NCBI GenBank assembly: GCA_963790585.1
Contig: CAWBOY010000002.1
Location: forward strand, 1,478,267 to 1,542,266
Source: CAWBOY01 sp963790585
Lineage (GTDB): Bacteria > Planctomycetota > Planctomycetia > Gemmatales > Gemmataceae
DNA: 64,000 nucleotides
Direction of reading: 5' to 3'
Part shown: positions 55,961-63,747 of the stretch, in pieces
Layout: every line of letters begins with the position of its first letter
Numbering within the stretch: position 1 is the first letter of the stretch
Program-made: the position numbers and the translations under genes
Notes under the pieces: model-generated
Databases searched by the model: none
Seen by the model: the letters and a program-made list of their open reading frames with translations, nothing else
What the model was told of the DNA's origin: nothing

Positions 55961-56091
55961 TCCATTTGCTGGATACGAATGCCTTCGTGGACCATTTGCG
56001 GTTTGGTCCGAAATCCAAGGTGACTTACCAGGTTGCTCGCCGTCCAGACAAATACCATCCAATTAAACTTGCTTGCCAAAGAGCCGGTTGA
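55957..56091 (+). pseudogene. Truncated VapC-type PIN-domain toxin
   Basis: The ATG at 55957 gives MIHLLDTNAFVDHLRFGPKS, the start of a PIN-domain ribonuclease with the first catalytic aspartate in LLDTNAFVD. After about 25 residues the sequence (KVTYQVARRPDKYHPIKLAC) no longer matches and stops at 56091, against about 130 residues for a full VapC. The remaining acidic catalytic residues are missing, so it cannot be active. Its end overlaps the convergent gene at 56063. Confidence 0.7.
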
Positions 56092-56602
56092 CCACCATCT
56101 CGGCTTCAGCCCGAGTCAGCACTTCGGGTCGAAAAACCTTCCAGACCTCAGTAGGGCCAGTCGTCATGGAGGCTAAGATGCACCGATACAGTTCCCGTCG
56201 GCGGTCGACTGAATTCTCGCCGTTGGCGAAAGCCATGTACACGTTGGAAGCGTGCAACCAGAGGGCAATCTGCTGAGCCGGGTTTGAATCGCGTTGGAAT
56301 CCCTCTTCCCATTCCTCGAACGATATGGCTCGATGTTCCGCGAACGCTGTCTGGATCTTCCGGATGAAGTCCCGAATGCTCTCGTCGAATTCCGGGTGTT
56401 TGATTTCGCTCTTGTGAAGTTGTTCTGGTAGCGCCCAAACAATCTCATCACTGCCCACCAGGCTGACCTGAATACAACCAGGCCTCAACTCCGACACAGG
56501 GATACGGATCACGCGCCCTACTTCCACATCTAAGAAAGGAACCATCTCTTGCGAGGACTGCTTGGCACTAAAAATCCTCCGTAACCAGGCGCCAAATCCC
56601 AT
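56063..56602 (-). CDS. Hypothetical protein
   Basis: 179 residues from the ATG at 56602 (MGFGAWLRRIFSAKQSSQEM), which is preceded by AGGAGG. The protein has a basic N-terminal helix, a strand-rich middle (VGRVIRIPVSELRPGCIQVS, LVGSDEIVWALPEQLHKSEI) and a helical C-terminus (IALWLHASNVYMAFANGENS, FRPEVLTRAEAEMVVNRLFG). No signal peptide or known domain. It is in the accessory region beside the broken toxin-antitoxin pair and the HicB-like gene; it may be part of a defence or stress module, but nothing in the sequence shows this. Confidence 0.6.
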   Translation of the reverse strand: MGFGAWLRRIFSAKQSSQEMVPFLDVEVGRVIRIPVSELRPGCIQVSLVGSDEIVWALPEQLHKSEIKHPEFDESIRDFIRKIQTAFAEHRAISFEEWEEGFQRDSNPAQQIALWLHASNVYMAFANGENSVDRRRELYRCILASMTTGPTEVWKVFRPEVLTRAEAEMVVNRLFGKQV

Positions 56603-56727
56603 CTGCTTCCTCCTAACACACGTGTTCCGCCACACCGATAGATTCTACGCGGTTCTCTTTATTCTAACCCAGTCTAAACTTTTTGGAGACGTGCGGTCGA
56701 AGCGAATAATCACGGTGAAGTAACGTA

Positions 56728-56973
56728 TCACGACGCCACGTGAAGAAAAATCAGCTCCTCAATATCCATATTCGCGTTATGTACCTGCGGATTAGGGATA
56801 GGCAGGGCAAGCCCGGATGCCATCGCCGCTTCGGCCACGTCAACCAAGGCAAGGACCAAGAGTTGCCGCTCGCTGTCTAAATCATCGGCACAAGTGATTA
56901 CGGCGGGAAAGTCCAAGACCTGCGCGTGGACACAGCCATCAACATATTTGTAGCCGGCTTTGTACTGTAGCAT
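56728..56973 (-). CDS. HicB-like/DUF1902-type small protein
   Basis: 81 residues from the ATG at 56973 (MLQYKAGYKYVDGCVHAQVL); an upstream ATG at 57012 is possible. The pattern YKYVDGCVHAQVLDFPAVIT followed by ELLVLALVDVAEAAM-type helix (here RQLLVLALVDVAEAAMASGL) and a proline turn (ALPIPNPQVHNANM) matches the HicB partial RNase-H fold. No HicA toxin gene is next to it. It may be an orphan antitoxin or regulator. Confidence 0.55.
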   Translation of the reverse strand: MLQYKAGYKYVDGCVHAQVLDFPAVITCADDLDSERQLLVLALVDVAEAAMASGLALPIPNPQVHNANMDIEELIFLHVAS

Positions 56974-57012
56974 TTGTCGATTCTCACAAAGAAACTTTCG
57001 AACTGGGAACAC

Positions 57013-57524
57013 CGCAGGAACCGGATCGTGAATCGAGCCTCACCTAAATTGTCAAAGACATTCTACGACTGATTCTGCCTTTTAGGGCAGAGGGTGCAAG
57101 TGATTTTTGGGACGAAAAAATGGCCGAAAAAGAGAATGCTGCTCGTTTCATCTGACGTCAAGGCAAATCGAGGTGCGTCCTCTTTGGTTTCCCCAGGCTA
57201 CCTGACCCCTTTGTTCTTTCTCCACCTTTCCGACAAGGCAACCGCGATCATCAAACCTTTGGTCAAAAAGCATCCCGAACGCAAGCTGTTCCAGAAATGC
57301 GATGTGACGTCGCCCTCCGATAAGGCTTGTCCATAGGTGACTCATGTCTTAGTTTGAGTGAAACTGACTCATCGGCAAGATTCGGCCGAAACTGTGTCGG
57401 TGGCGGAGAGGAGAGAATAATCGCGATTAGGAGCGTTGTTCAGGGCGCTTCAGTCATTCCCGATCTTCTCGTCCGCTTTGGCGGTTCGATCACATCGTCT
57501 ACATATCGACAGGAGGAACACGCC
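57013..57524. other. Intergenic region with a solo RAYT-type repeat end
   Basis: 512 bp with no gene that can be supported; the open frames are interrupted or of low complexity. At 57200-57213 lies ACCTGACCCCTTTG, the outer end of the repeat that bounds the RAYT elements, without an element attached. A ribosome binding site AGGAGG at 57511-57516 belongs to the next gene. Confidence 0.5.
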
Positions 57525-58082
57525 ATGCTGCGAACTCTATTGTTATTGCTGTGTGCTGCCCTTCTTGCTCCAACAGGCTATTCGGCAGACCAGCCTCCGG
57601 CGAAGATCCCTTCGACGCCGGAGATCACTGAACAGACACCCGAGTCCACTCTTAAGAAGTCGAAGTGGACTCGGCTCGAGAAGGCTCGAAGCGTATATGA
57701 GATGAAGTGGAAGAAATTCAGCTCGGGCAAAATTCCCTCTACTGAATCTCAGTCTGACCTAGGCCTCTGGTCGGAGCGAGTGCGCGATGCGGGATTGGCA
57801 TTAACTGAAAAGCCGCTTGAAAAACTTGCGGTTCTTGAAGATCATCTCCGTCGGACTTACGAGATGTGGAAAGTAGTCAAAGCAAATGTCACCGTCGGAA
57901 CCATACCAAAAGAAGACGAGGATGTGGCGCGCTATTTCTTTGAAGATGCCCTGGTATCGGTACAAGAGATGCGAATTTTCTTAGATAAACTTGGAATAAA
58001 GCCCCCGAAGGAAATTCCCGAGACACCAGTCCCCGCCAAGAAGGAACCACCGCCCAACAAAGAATCGACCATTAAGCCTTGA
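57525..58082 (+). CDS. Hypothetical exported protein
   Basis: 185 residues from the ATG at 57525 with AGGAGG just upstream. A signal peptide (LRTLLLLLCAALLAPTGYSA) is followed by a proline- and threonine-rich linker (KIPSTPEITEQTPESTLKKS). A helical domain comes next (KARSVYEMKWKKFSSGKIPS, EKPLEKLAVLEDHLRRTYEM, YFFEDALVSVQEMRIFLDKL), then a proline-rich tail. No domain was recognised. The gene is isolated on its strand in an accessory region. Confidence 0.65.
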   Translation: MLRTLLLLLCAALLAPTGYSADQPPAKIPSTPEITEQTPESTLKKSKWTRLEKARSVYEMKWKKFSSGKIPSTESQSDLGLWSERVRDAGLALTEKPLEKLAVLEDHLRRTYEMWKVVKANVTVGTIPKEDEDVARYFFEDALVSVQEMRIFLDKLGIKPPKEIPETPVPAKKEPPPNKESTIKP

Positions 58083-58332
58083 GCTCGGCCACTATGGAGA
58101 GGTCGTCGCTGGCATTCACCCACGCAGTCCCTCAATGACTGTCGGGGCATTGTTGGACTTTTGCGCAACCCGATGACCGGAGCGCGTCGTTTGGGCCACT
58201 ACGTCAGTACCATGATCGACTGTCGCGTCTCCAGCGGTATCACGAATTCGTCGTCATCGCGGGACCGCCGGGCAGCAGAGCGATACGCTCCCATTCATTC
58301 TGAGGAATCTCGTCTCGGAGGAGGCAGAAAGC

Positions 58333-58410
58333 GGTCAGGTTCATGTATCGGAGGGGCATTCCTTCAGCATAACCACACCTGGATGAGTTAAACAATAAAT
58401 GAACCTGACC
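58333..58410. repeat. 78-bp mini-element with RAYT-type inverted ends
   Basis: GGTCAGGTTCATGTATCG at 58333 is answered by CAATAAATGAACCTGACC ending at 58410, inverted copies of the RAYT terminal repeat about 45 bp apart. No RAYT gene lies between them, so this may be a non-autonomous derivative of the element. IS copy B is inserted at its right end. The rest of the stretch 58083-58410 shows no gene. Confidence 0.6.
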
Positions 58411-59384
58411 TGCTCCGTAGAAAACCCTCATCCTGACCGATCCAGCATGAGGTTTAGGGTCAAAGCAAGCAACCACCCATCTCGAGATTCACTAGGAAAA
58501 CCCAGGCCCGCTACCGACGTCGCTAAACGTCGCTTGATCATCGAGTTCACAGTCTCAGCCTGCCAACGTTGGCCATAGCCTCCATGTTTCTTGTTCAAAC
58601 GCTGACGCATCTGCCGCCGGTATCGGCCGCTCGGCGGAGTTCGACTCGGGCGGCCGTGGCTGGCAGGCATAAAGGATTTCACGCCGTGCTGCTCTCGTGC
58701 GTAACAGTGGTTCGGCTCCGAATCATAGCCGGCGTCCGCCACGATTCGCTCCGGCCGAACGGTGGCCAAGGTCTCATCCATCAGGCCGACGAAGCGATCG
58801 ACGTCAGGGTGTGGCCCCCGACTGGTAGCGACGCCGAGGATCGCATGCGTGTCGGTATCGACACTGAGTTCCAGCTTGAGAAAGCGCGTGTAGCGTACGG
58901 TTTGCTTCGTTGCTGCCCCCTTGCCGCGTCGCCGGATGAAGTAGCGGCTGGCGTGGCCGCAGTCCATGCCGGTCGAGTCAAAGGCAGCGCGGCGCACCCG
59001 TCGGCGACGGCCGAGAAACCGCCGCACGGTGGCATGGAGAAGCCGCCGGGCGCGGGGCCGCCGGAGCAGGCGTACGCTGGCCTTTTGGAGTGTGGTAAAA
59101 TGCGGAATGTGCGTCAAGCGAAGAACCTGACGGAGGTCCGACAGATCGCGTAAGAGCTGGACGATGCCACGGTAGTCTGTCTTGAAAAAGACCTTGAGAG
59201 TCAAGCAGGCGAAGAGTTGGTGTTGTGTGTAGCGTTTGGGGCTGAAGCGGTTGGCAAAGGGCGCAATGTCTTGCGAGCGACGGTCAAAGCCCGCTGCGCC
59301 ACGGCAATTGGCGATTTGGTTGTAGTGCTCATAATGCATTATACGGCCCAATTGACGGTGCAGCTGGGGGTTTTCTACAGAGCA
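58411..59384 (-). mobile_element. IS copy B, 974 bp, inserted in the same 9-bp site
   Basis: It begins TGCTCCGTAGAAAACCC at 58411 and ends GGGTTTTCTACAGAGCA at 59384, and is flanked by AACCTGACC at 58402-58410 and 59385-59393. This is the complement of the GGTCAGGTT duplication of copies A and C, and the transposase again starts on the side of the C-rich end of the repeat. It is one base shorter than the other copies, which breaks the transposase frame. Confidence 0.9.
58428..59332 (-). pseudogene. DDE transposase of IS copy B, frameshifted near its start
   Basis: Same protein as copies A and C (SRYFIRRRGKGAATKQTVRY, DAGYDSEPNHCYAREQHGVK). One base is missing in the run after AGACATTGCGC, near 59262, so the normal start at 59332 (MSTTTKS) leads out of frame. 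A longer frame opens upstream at 59351 with MGRIMHYEHYN and joins the conserved part, so a protein of about 307 residues with an altered N-terminus could still be made. Catalytic residues remain. Whether it is active, or only a sequence error, cannot be told here. Confidence 0.75.
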
Positions 59385-59538
59385 AACCTGACCCCTTTGG
59401 CTACTGACAAAATACCGTTAGCCCCCTTGGACGATCACGTAGTTTCGAAATGTAGAAAGCAGTCATCGGCTCCTGAGTAGCGTTGCTGGCTTGTTGCTTC
59501 TGGTAACAGTTGCATTCCAGTTTTTCGGTGAGATCCAG

Positions 59539-59877
59539 CTATCGGCGGATCGCTATTGCCGCGACGGACGCTGCCATCAGGACCACAGCGAACGGCAGGT
59601 GCTCCCAGTCGCCACTATGGATCTGCATCGCGACGGCGGCCAGCACGATCAAGGCGCTCGCGATCGCTCCAAACCGCGACGTCACCGGGATTAACAGAAG
59701 TACACCCGCCACCAGTTCGAGAACGCCTGAAATCAGGTGAAAGCCGGCCGGATAACCCCAGCGCGCGAAATTCTCGCGGATTGACGGTGGGCCGGCGAAG
59801 GTGACCCCGCCATGCCAGATCATCACGACGCCAAGTACGATCGGAAGCCCGACGGACATGAGTTTGATTACCGGCAT
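59539..59877 (-). CDS. DoxX-family membrane protein
   Basis: 112 residues with four hydrophobic helices: IKLMSVGLPIVLGVVMIWHG, FHLISGVLELVAGVLLLIPV, GAIASALIVLAAVAMQIHSG and FAVVLMAASVAAIAI. The order and the conserved loop FARWGYPAGFHLISGVLEL match the DoxX-like family. These are inner-membrane proteins linked to redox or quinone metabolism in some species. The gene is near an SDR and a TetR gene, a frequent companion set, but they are not in one operon here. Confidence 0.8.
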   Translation of the reverse strand: MPVIKLMSVGLPIVLGVVMIWHGGVTFAGPPSIRENFARWGYPAGFHLISGVLELVAGVLLLIPVTSRFGAIASALIVLAAVAMQIHSGDWEHLPFAVVLMAASVAAIAIRR

Positions 59878-60215
59878 GGTTTGGTCCTCGCCTTGTTAGC
59901 CGTAGTGACTCGCGGCGTCATGAAAGTTGGCCCGGGGGCGTCACCGCGCTGACTTGGATGTAGATTTAGAGGATGTTGAGCTTGTCCTAGTGCTCGACGA
60001 AGCGCCCATCTCGCCGCGATCGGGTTCCCCCCTCAGTACACCGCTCTTGAGGACGCTGGGCTAGACAAGTCGACGCCGGAGACCTTGACGATGGCGTGCC
60101 ACGCGGACTCTTGGCTTGCGCGATCGTGAAAATGCGGGAGGCCAATCGCCTCAATTGGGTCTGCGCGTCAAATTCTTGTCCAGCCTCATATATGCGAAAC
60201 TACTGCATTTCAGGA
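59878..60215. other. Intergenic region with a gene relic
   Basis: About 340 bp with no full gene. At 60063-60115 it holds the first of two imperfect direct repeats whose second copy is at 61190-61242. On the minus strand the repeat reads AWHAIVKVSGVDL before a stop, like the tail of a lost gene. The sequence becomes AT-rich from about 60190 onwards. Confidence 0.5.
60063..60115. repeat. Imperfect direct repeat flanking the SDR gene, copy 1
   Basis: AAGTCGACGCCGGAGACCTT and the following bases match 61190-61242 over about 53 bp with roughly ten differences. The two copies bracket the AT-rich SDR gene in the same orientation. They may be remains of a duplicated resident gene end. Confidence 0.65.
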
Positions 60216-61143
60216 CTAATTTATGAACTTGTGAATTGCCTCGTTGGCGTTATCTTGAAAGGAAGTATTTTTCAAATCAGTAAAAAAAGTGCTCTGATCC
60301 ACCATTTCCCCCGACAACTTTCCCTGTTTACTGGCATAAAAAACGCCGCTTTTATACTGCTCATCCGAAATGGCATCTACAAAGCGTTTTGCACCTACCT
60401 CTAGCTTATGCACCATTCCGCCCATCAATGGGAATACAATAGGCATCATTACATACTTCAACATTAACCGCATGGCCGGGGGAAGACTATTTGTCGCACT
60501 GAGTTCCTTTTGTATTGCCTGGACTCACAACAATAAACTTGAGCTTAGGGTATTTTCTTGCCATTGATAACGCCCACATGGTTTCTGCATACTTGACATA
60601 TGCGTATGCTTGCAATGCATCAAACTTATTACCAAAATATGATCCATCAAGAACAGCAGCAAACTCATCTGCAGAAGAAGTTTTCATTGAAACTGGTTTT
60701 ACTCCCAGCATTTTTACTCCTGGAATAGCTTCCGCACTGATTGCTAGAACTGTTTTTCTTAACTTGTCACGTTTAATTAGCTCCTCAACTAAAATTACAT
60801 TACCTAAAATATTCGTGGCGGCTAATTCATTCATACCGGAAGGCGTTATTTTCGCAGCTGTTTTCCCAACTACTCCACCCGCATTTAAGATTACTACATC
60901 AATAGGCTCCTTTACTTCTTCTGCTGCTTTTCTCACAGAATCTGCATCCGCAACATCTCCAATAATTATTTCGAAAATCTTTTTCCCCGTTTTCTCCTCA
61001 AGGTCTTTTGTTGCTGCATTCGCTCTCGCTTGATTTCTACAAAAAAGAATTACTTTTTTTGTTTCTCTTTTCATTGCCAACTGTCGGGCAGTCTCTTTCC
61101 CAAGCCCAATATTTGCTCCAGTTATTAATATACTTTCGTTCAT
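60216..61143 (-). CDS. Short-chain dehydrogenase/reductase, AT-rich, one frameshift
   Basis: About 309 residues after repair. The ATG at 61143 has AAAGGA eight bases upstream and begins MNESILITGANIGLGKETAR, the SDR nucleotide-binding motif TGxxxGxG. VVILNAGGVV (NAG motif) and YVKYAETMWALSMARKY (the YxxxK-like active site, here YAYVKYAET) follow. The frame breaks near 60500 (SPGNTKGTQ, then ATNSLPPAMRLMLKYVMMP in another frame) and ends at 60216. The gene is far more AT-rich than its neighbours and uses AAA and ATT codons heavily, which points to transfer from a low-GC organism, perhaps Bacteroidota. A TetR gene is divergent from it. Confidence 0.8.
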
Positions 61144-61189
61144 GTTTTCCATCCTTTTAGGTTGTATGCTTTTGGTGATCAAAGGATTA

Positions 61190-61242
61190 AAGCAAGTCGA
61201 CGCCGGAGACTTTGACGACGGTTTACCACGCAGCTTCCTGGC
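61190..61242. repeat. Imperfect direct repeat flanking the SDR gene, copy 2
   Basis: AAGCAAGTCGACGCCGGAGA and the following bases repeat 60063-60115 in direct orientation. On the minus strand it again encodes VKVSGVDL before a stop codon. It lies in the region between the SDR gene and the TetR gene. Confidence 0.65.
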
Positions 61243-61282
61243 CCCGCGTAGCCAGGGAGGGCTTGCCAATTTCGAACTATTC

Positions 61283-61308
61283 GGTACTATATCGATGTAA
61301 TGGGTACT
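61283..61308. promoter_or_regulatory. Possible TetR-family operator: repeated GGTACT 20 bp apart
   Basis: GGTACT occurs at 61283-61288 and again at 61303-61308, exactly two helical turns apart, in front of the TetR gene and between it and the divergent SDR gene. TetR dimers usually bind inverted repeats, and this is a direct repeat, so the idea is tentative. Confidence 0.3.
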
Positions 61309-61328
61309 GTCAAGGAGTTTTGAACTAG

Positions 61329-61961
61329 ATGTTTCAAAATGCCGGCAAACCGCGTGGACGGCCGCGCAGCTTCGACGAGAGGGACGCGCTGGAAAAGGCG
61401 ACCCAGGTATTCTGGTCGAAGGGCTACGACGGAGTGACGATCGACGATCTCGTCGCCGGGATGGGCGTGGGAAGGCCGAGCCTGTATGCCATTTTCGGCG
61501 ACAAACGGGCGATATTCTTGCGCGTCCTTAAGGCGTATGCAGAACGGAAGGGCGCATCGGCTGCCAAGGCACTCCTCTCGCCACAGGGTCTTCGCGACTC
61601 GATCGTCGCGTTCCTGAGATACGCTGTCGAAAGTGCGACCGAGAAAGGGTCAGCACCGGGATGTCTTCTCGTGTGCGTCGCGCCGCTTGTGAACCACGAT
61701 GAGGTTCGGAAGTTCTTGCAAAAAGCGGCCGCTGGTGGCGTCGCGCTGGTGGAAGGTCGTTTCCGGGACGCAATCAAAGCCGGAGAATTACCGTCCGACT
61801 TTCCTGTGGCCGTGCGCGCGATCCAAGTGACGGATTTTGCTCGTAGCCTGACCATGCGTGCGCATATAGGCATGCCACGCAAAACCCTCATCAGAGATGC
61901 CGAAGAAGCGGCCGACTTGGTTCTCCAGTCTCGGCGTGGAAATGCGGCGCCAGAAAGTTGA
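61329..61961 (+). CDS. TetR/AcrR-family transcriptional regulator
   Basis: 210 residues. The N-terminal DNA-binding domain is clear: GRPRSFDERDALEKATQVFW, then SKGYDGVTIDDLVAGMGVGR and PSLYAIFGDKRAIFLRVLKA (helix-turn-helix). The C-terminal ligand domain has PGCLLVCVAPLVNHDEVRKF, as in regulators that control a nearby oxidoreductase. It is divergent from the SDR gene and probably represses it and itself, released by an unknown small molecule. Unlike the SDR gene, it has the GC-rich composition of the resident genome. IS copy C and a RAYT element follow 55 bp after its stop. Confidence 0.88.
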   Translation: MFQNAGKPRGRPRSFDERDALEKATQVFWSKGYDGVTIDDLVAGMGVGRPSLYAIFGDKRAIFLRVLKAYAERKGASAAKALLSPQGLRDSIVAFLRYAVESATEKGSAPGCLLVCVAPLVNHDEVRKFLQKAAAGGVALVEGRFRDAIKAGELPSDFPVAVRAIQVTDFARSLTMRAHIGMPRKTLIRDAEEAADLVLQSRRGNAAPES

Positions 61962-62031
61962 TGCCGGATGCGTGAAGGTTGCAGCGTGGCGCGTATGGGT
62001 CTCCTGCTCGGAGTATAAAAGGGGTCAGGTT

Positions 62032-63006
62032 TGCTCCGTAGAAAACCCCCAGCTGCACCGTCAATTGGGCCGTATAATGCATTATGAGTACTACAACCAA
62101 ATCGCCAATTGCCGTGGCGCAGCGGGCTTTGACCGTCGCTCGCAAGACATTGCGCGCCTTTGCCAACCGCTTCAGCCCCAAACGCTACACACAACACCAA
62201 CTCTTCGCCTGCTTGACTCTCAAGGTCTTTTTCAAGACAGACTACCGTGGCATCGTCCAGCTCTTACGCGACCTGTCGGACCTCCGACGGGTGCTGCGCC
62301 TGACACACATCCCACATTTCACTACACTCCAAAAGGCCAGCGTGCGTCTGCTCCGGCGGCCCCGCGCCCGGCGGCTTCTCCATGCCACCGTGCGGCGGTT
62401 TCTCGGCCGTCGCCGACGGGTGCGACGAGCTGCCTTTGACTCGACCGGCATGGACTGCGGTCACGCCAGCCGCTACTTCATCCGGCGACGCGGCAAGGGG
62501 GCAGCAACGAAGCAAACCGTACGCTACACGCGCTTTCTCAAGCTCGAACTCAGTGTCGATACCGACACGCATGCGATCCTCGGCGTCGCTACCAGTCGGG
62601 GGCCACACCCTGACGTCGATCGCTTCGTCGGCCTGATGGATGAGACCTTGGCCACCGTTCGGCCGGAGCGAATCGTGGCGGACGCCGGCTATGATTCGGA
62701 GCCGAACCACTGTTACGCTCGAGAGCAGCACGGCGTGAAATCCTTTATGCCTGCCAGCCACGGTCGCCCGAGTCGAACTCCGCCGACGGGCCGATACCGG
62801 CGGCAGATGCGTCAGCGTTTGGACAAGAAACATGGAGGCTATGGCCAACGTTGGCAGGCTGAGACTGTGAACTCGATGATCAAGCGACGTTTAGCGACGT
62901 CGGTAGCGGGCCTGGGTTTTCCTAGTGAATCTCGAGATGGGTGGTTGCTTGCTTTGACCCTAAACCTCATGCTGGATCGGTCCGGGTGAAGGTTTTCTAC
63001 GGAGCA
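62032..63006 (+). mobile_element. IS copy C, 975 bp
   Basis: It begins TGCTCCGTAGAAAACCC at 62032 and ends GGTTTTCTACGGAGCA at 63006, and is flanked by the 9-bp duplication GGTCAGGTT at 62023-62031 and 63007-63015. It is the same length as copy A and close in sequence to copy B. The insertion site and orientation equal those of copies A and B. Confidence 0.9.
62084..62989 (+). CDS. DDE transposase of IS copy C
   Basis: 301 residues, intact, starting MSTTTKSPIAVAQRALTVAR. The three catalytic residues are in AAFDSTGMDCGH, IVADAGYDSEPNH and AETVNSMIKRRLA. It is closer to copy B (shared GKGAATKQTVRYTRFLKLEL) than to copy A. The intact frame and clean target duplication suggest that this copy could be the active source, and it could act on copy B in trans. 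Confidence 0.9.
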   Translation: MSTTTKSPIAVAQRALTVARKTLRAFANRFSPKRYTQHQLFACLTLKVFFKTDYRGIVQLLRDLSDLRRVLRLTHIPHFTTLQKASVRLLRRPRARRLLHATVRRFLGRRRRVRRAAFDSTGMDCGHASRYFIRRRGKGAATKQTVRYTRFLKLELSVDTDTHAILGVATSRGPHPDVDRFVGLMDETLATVRPERIVADAGYDSEPNHCYAREQHGVKSFMPASHGRPSRTPPTGRYRRQMRQRLDKKHGGYGQRWQAETVNSMIKRRLATSVAGLGFPSESRDGWLLALTLNLMLDRSG

Positions 63007-63056
63007 GGTCAGGTTCATTTATTGACGCACTCGCCGCGGTGCATATACTAGCTAAT

Positions 63057-63734
63057 ATGCCACGACGCTTGCGCTGTGCTGATGCGGGTTACGTCTACCA
63101 TGTCCTCAATCGAGCCGTGGGGCGGGCGACGTTGTTTCACAAGAGCCCGGACTATGCCGCCTTCGAGAAAATCTTGCGGCAAGCGTGGGAACGCTCGGCC
63201 ATGCGGCTGTTGGCTTACGTCGTGATGCCAAACCATTGGCATCTAGTTGTTTGGCCGGAACGCGACGGTGACCTGACAAGCTACCTGCAATGGTTAACCG
63301 TGACGCACGTTCGCCGTTGGCATGCGCATCACCATACGCACGGAACGGGGCCGATTTACCAGGGTCGTTTCAAATCATTTCCGATTCAGGAGGGCGACCA
63401 CTTTTTGACGGTGTGCCGATATGTCGAGCGGAATCCGCTGCGTGCGGGTATGGTGGACTGGGCGGAAAAGTGGCGTTGGTCGAGTCTGTGGCACGGAACG
63501 CAGGAAACCTGCGTGCCGTGGTTGACGCCCTGGCCGGTTGCGGTGCCGGATAGCTGGACGGCCCACGTCAACCGACCGGAGACGGAGTTAGAATTGGCGG
63601 CGTTGCGGCGTTCCGTGGTGCGTGGAGCGCCCTATGGTGACGTTGGCTGGCAACAGAGAACGGCGGCACGTTTAGGTTTGGAATCGTCTCTGCGGGATCG
63701 GGGTAGGCCGGTAAAGGATGTGGAGGATAAATGA
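63057..63734 (+). CDS. REP-associated tyrosine transposase (RAYT, Y1 family), second copy
   Basis: About 225 residues from the ATG at 63057 (MPRRLRCADAGYVYHVLNRA), with MPNHWHLVVWPERDGDLTSY (HUH) and VCRYVERNPLRAGMVDWAEK (catalytic tyrosine). It differs from the copy at 6781-7458 at few positions (for example EKILRQAW against EKIFRQAW and VEDK against EGNK at the end). The stop codon TGA at 63732-63734 lies in the terminal repeat. Both copies are intact, so the element family may be active. Confidence 0.9.
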   Translation: MPRRLRCADAGYVYHVLNRAVGRATLFHKSPDYAAFEKILRQAWERSAMRLLAYVVMPNHWHLVVWPERDGDLTSYLQWLTVTHVRRWHAHHHTHGTGPIYQGRFKSFPIQEGDHFLTVCRYVERNPLRAGMVDWAEKWRWSSLWHGTQETCVPWLTPWPVAVPDSWTAHVNRPETELELAALRRSVVRGAPYGDVGWQQRTAARLGLESSLRDRGRPVKDVEDK

Positions 63735-63747
63735 ACCTGACCCCTTT

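Larger units (their letters stand above)
62017..63747. mobile_element. Second RAYT element with a nested IS, composite C
   Basis: The left repeat AAAAGGGGTCAGGTT at 62017-62031 is split by IS copy C, and the rest GGTCAGGTTCATTTATTG follows at 63007. The right repeat AAATGAACCTGACCCCTTTG ends at 63747. Here the RAYT gene is on the same strand as the IS transposase, while in the composite at 5784-7513 it is on the opposite strand. The right end interrupts an AT-rich reading frame that continues to the edge of the window. Confidence 0.85.

Noticed and set aside
57094..57336. Hypothetical 80-codon gene
   Set aside because: It runs through a RAYT repeat end and has no ribosome binding site or domain.
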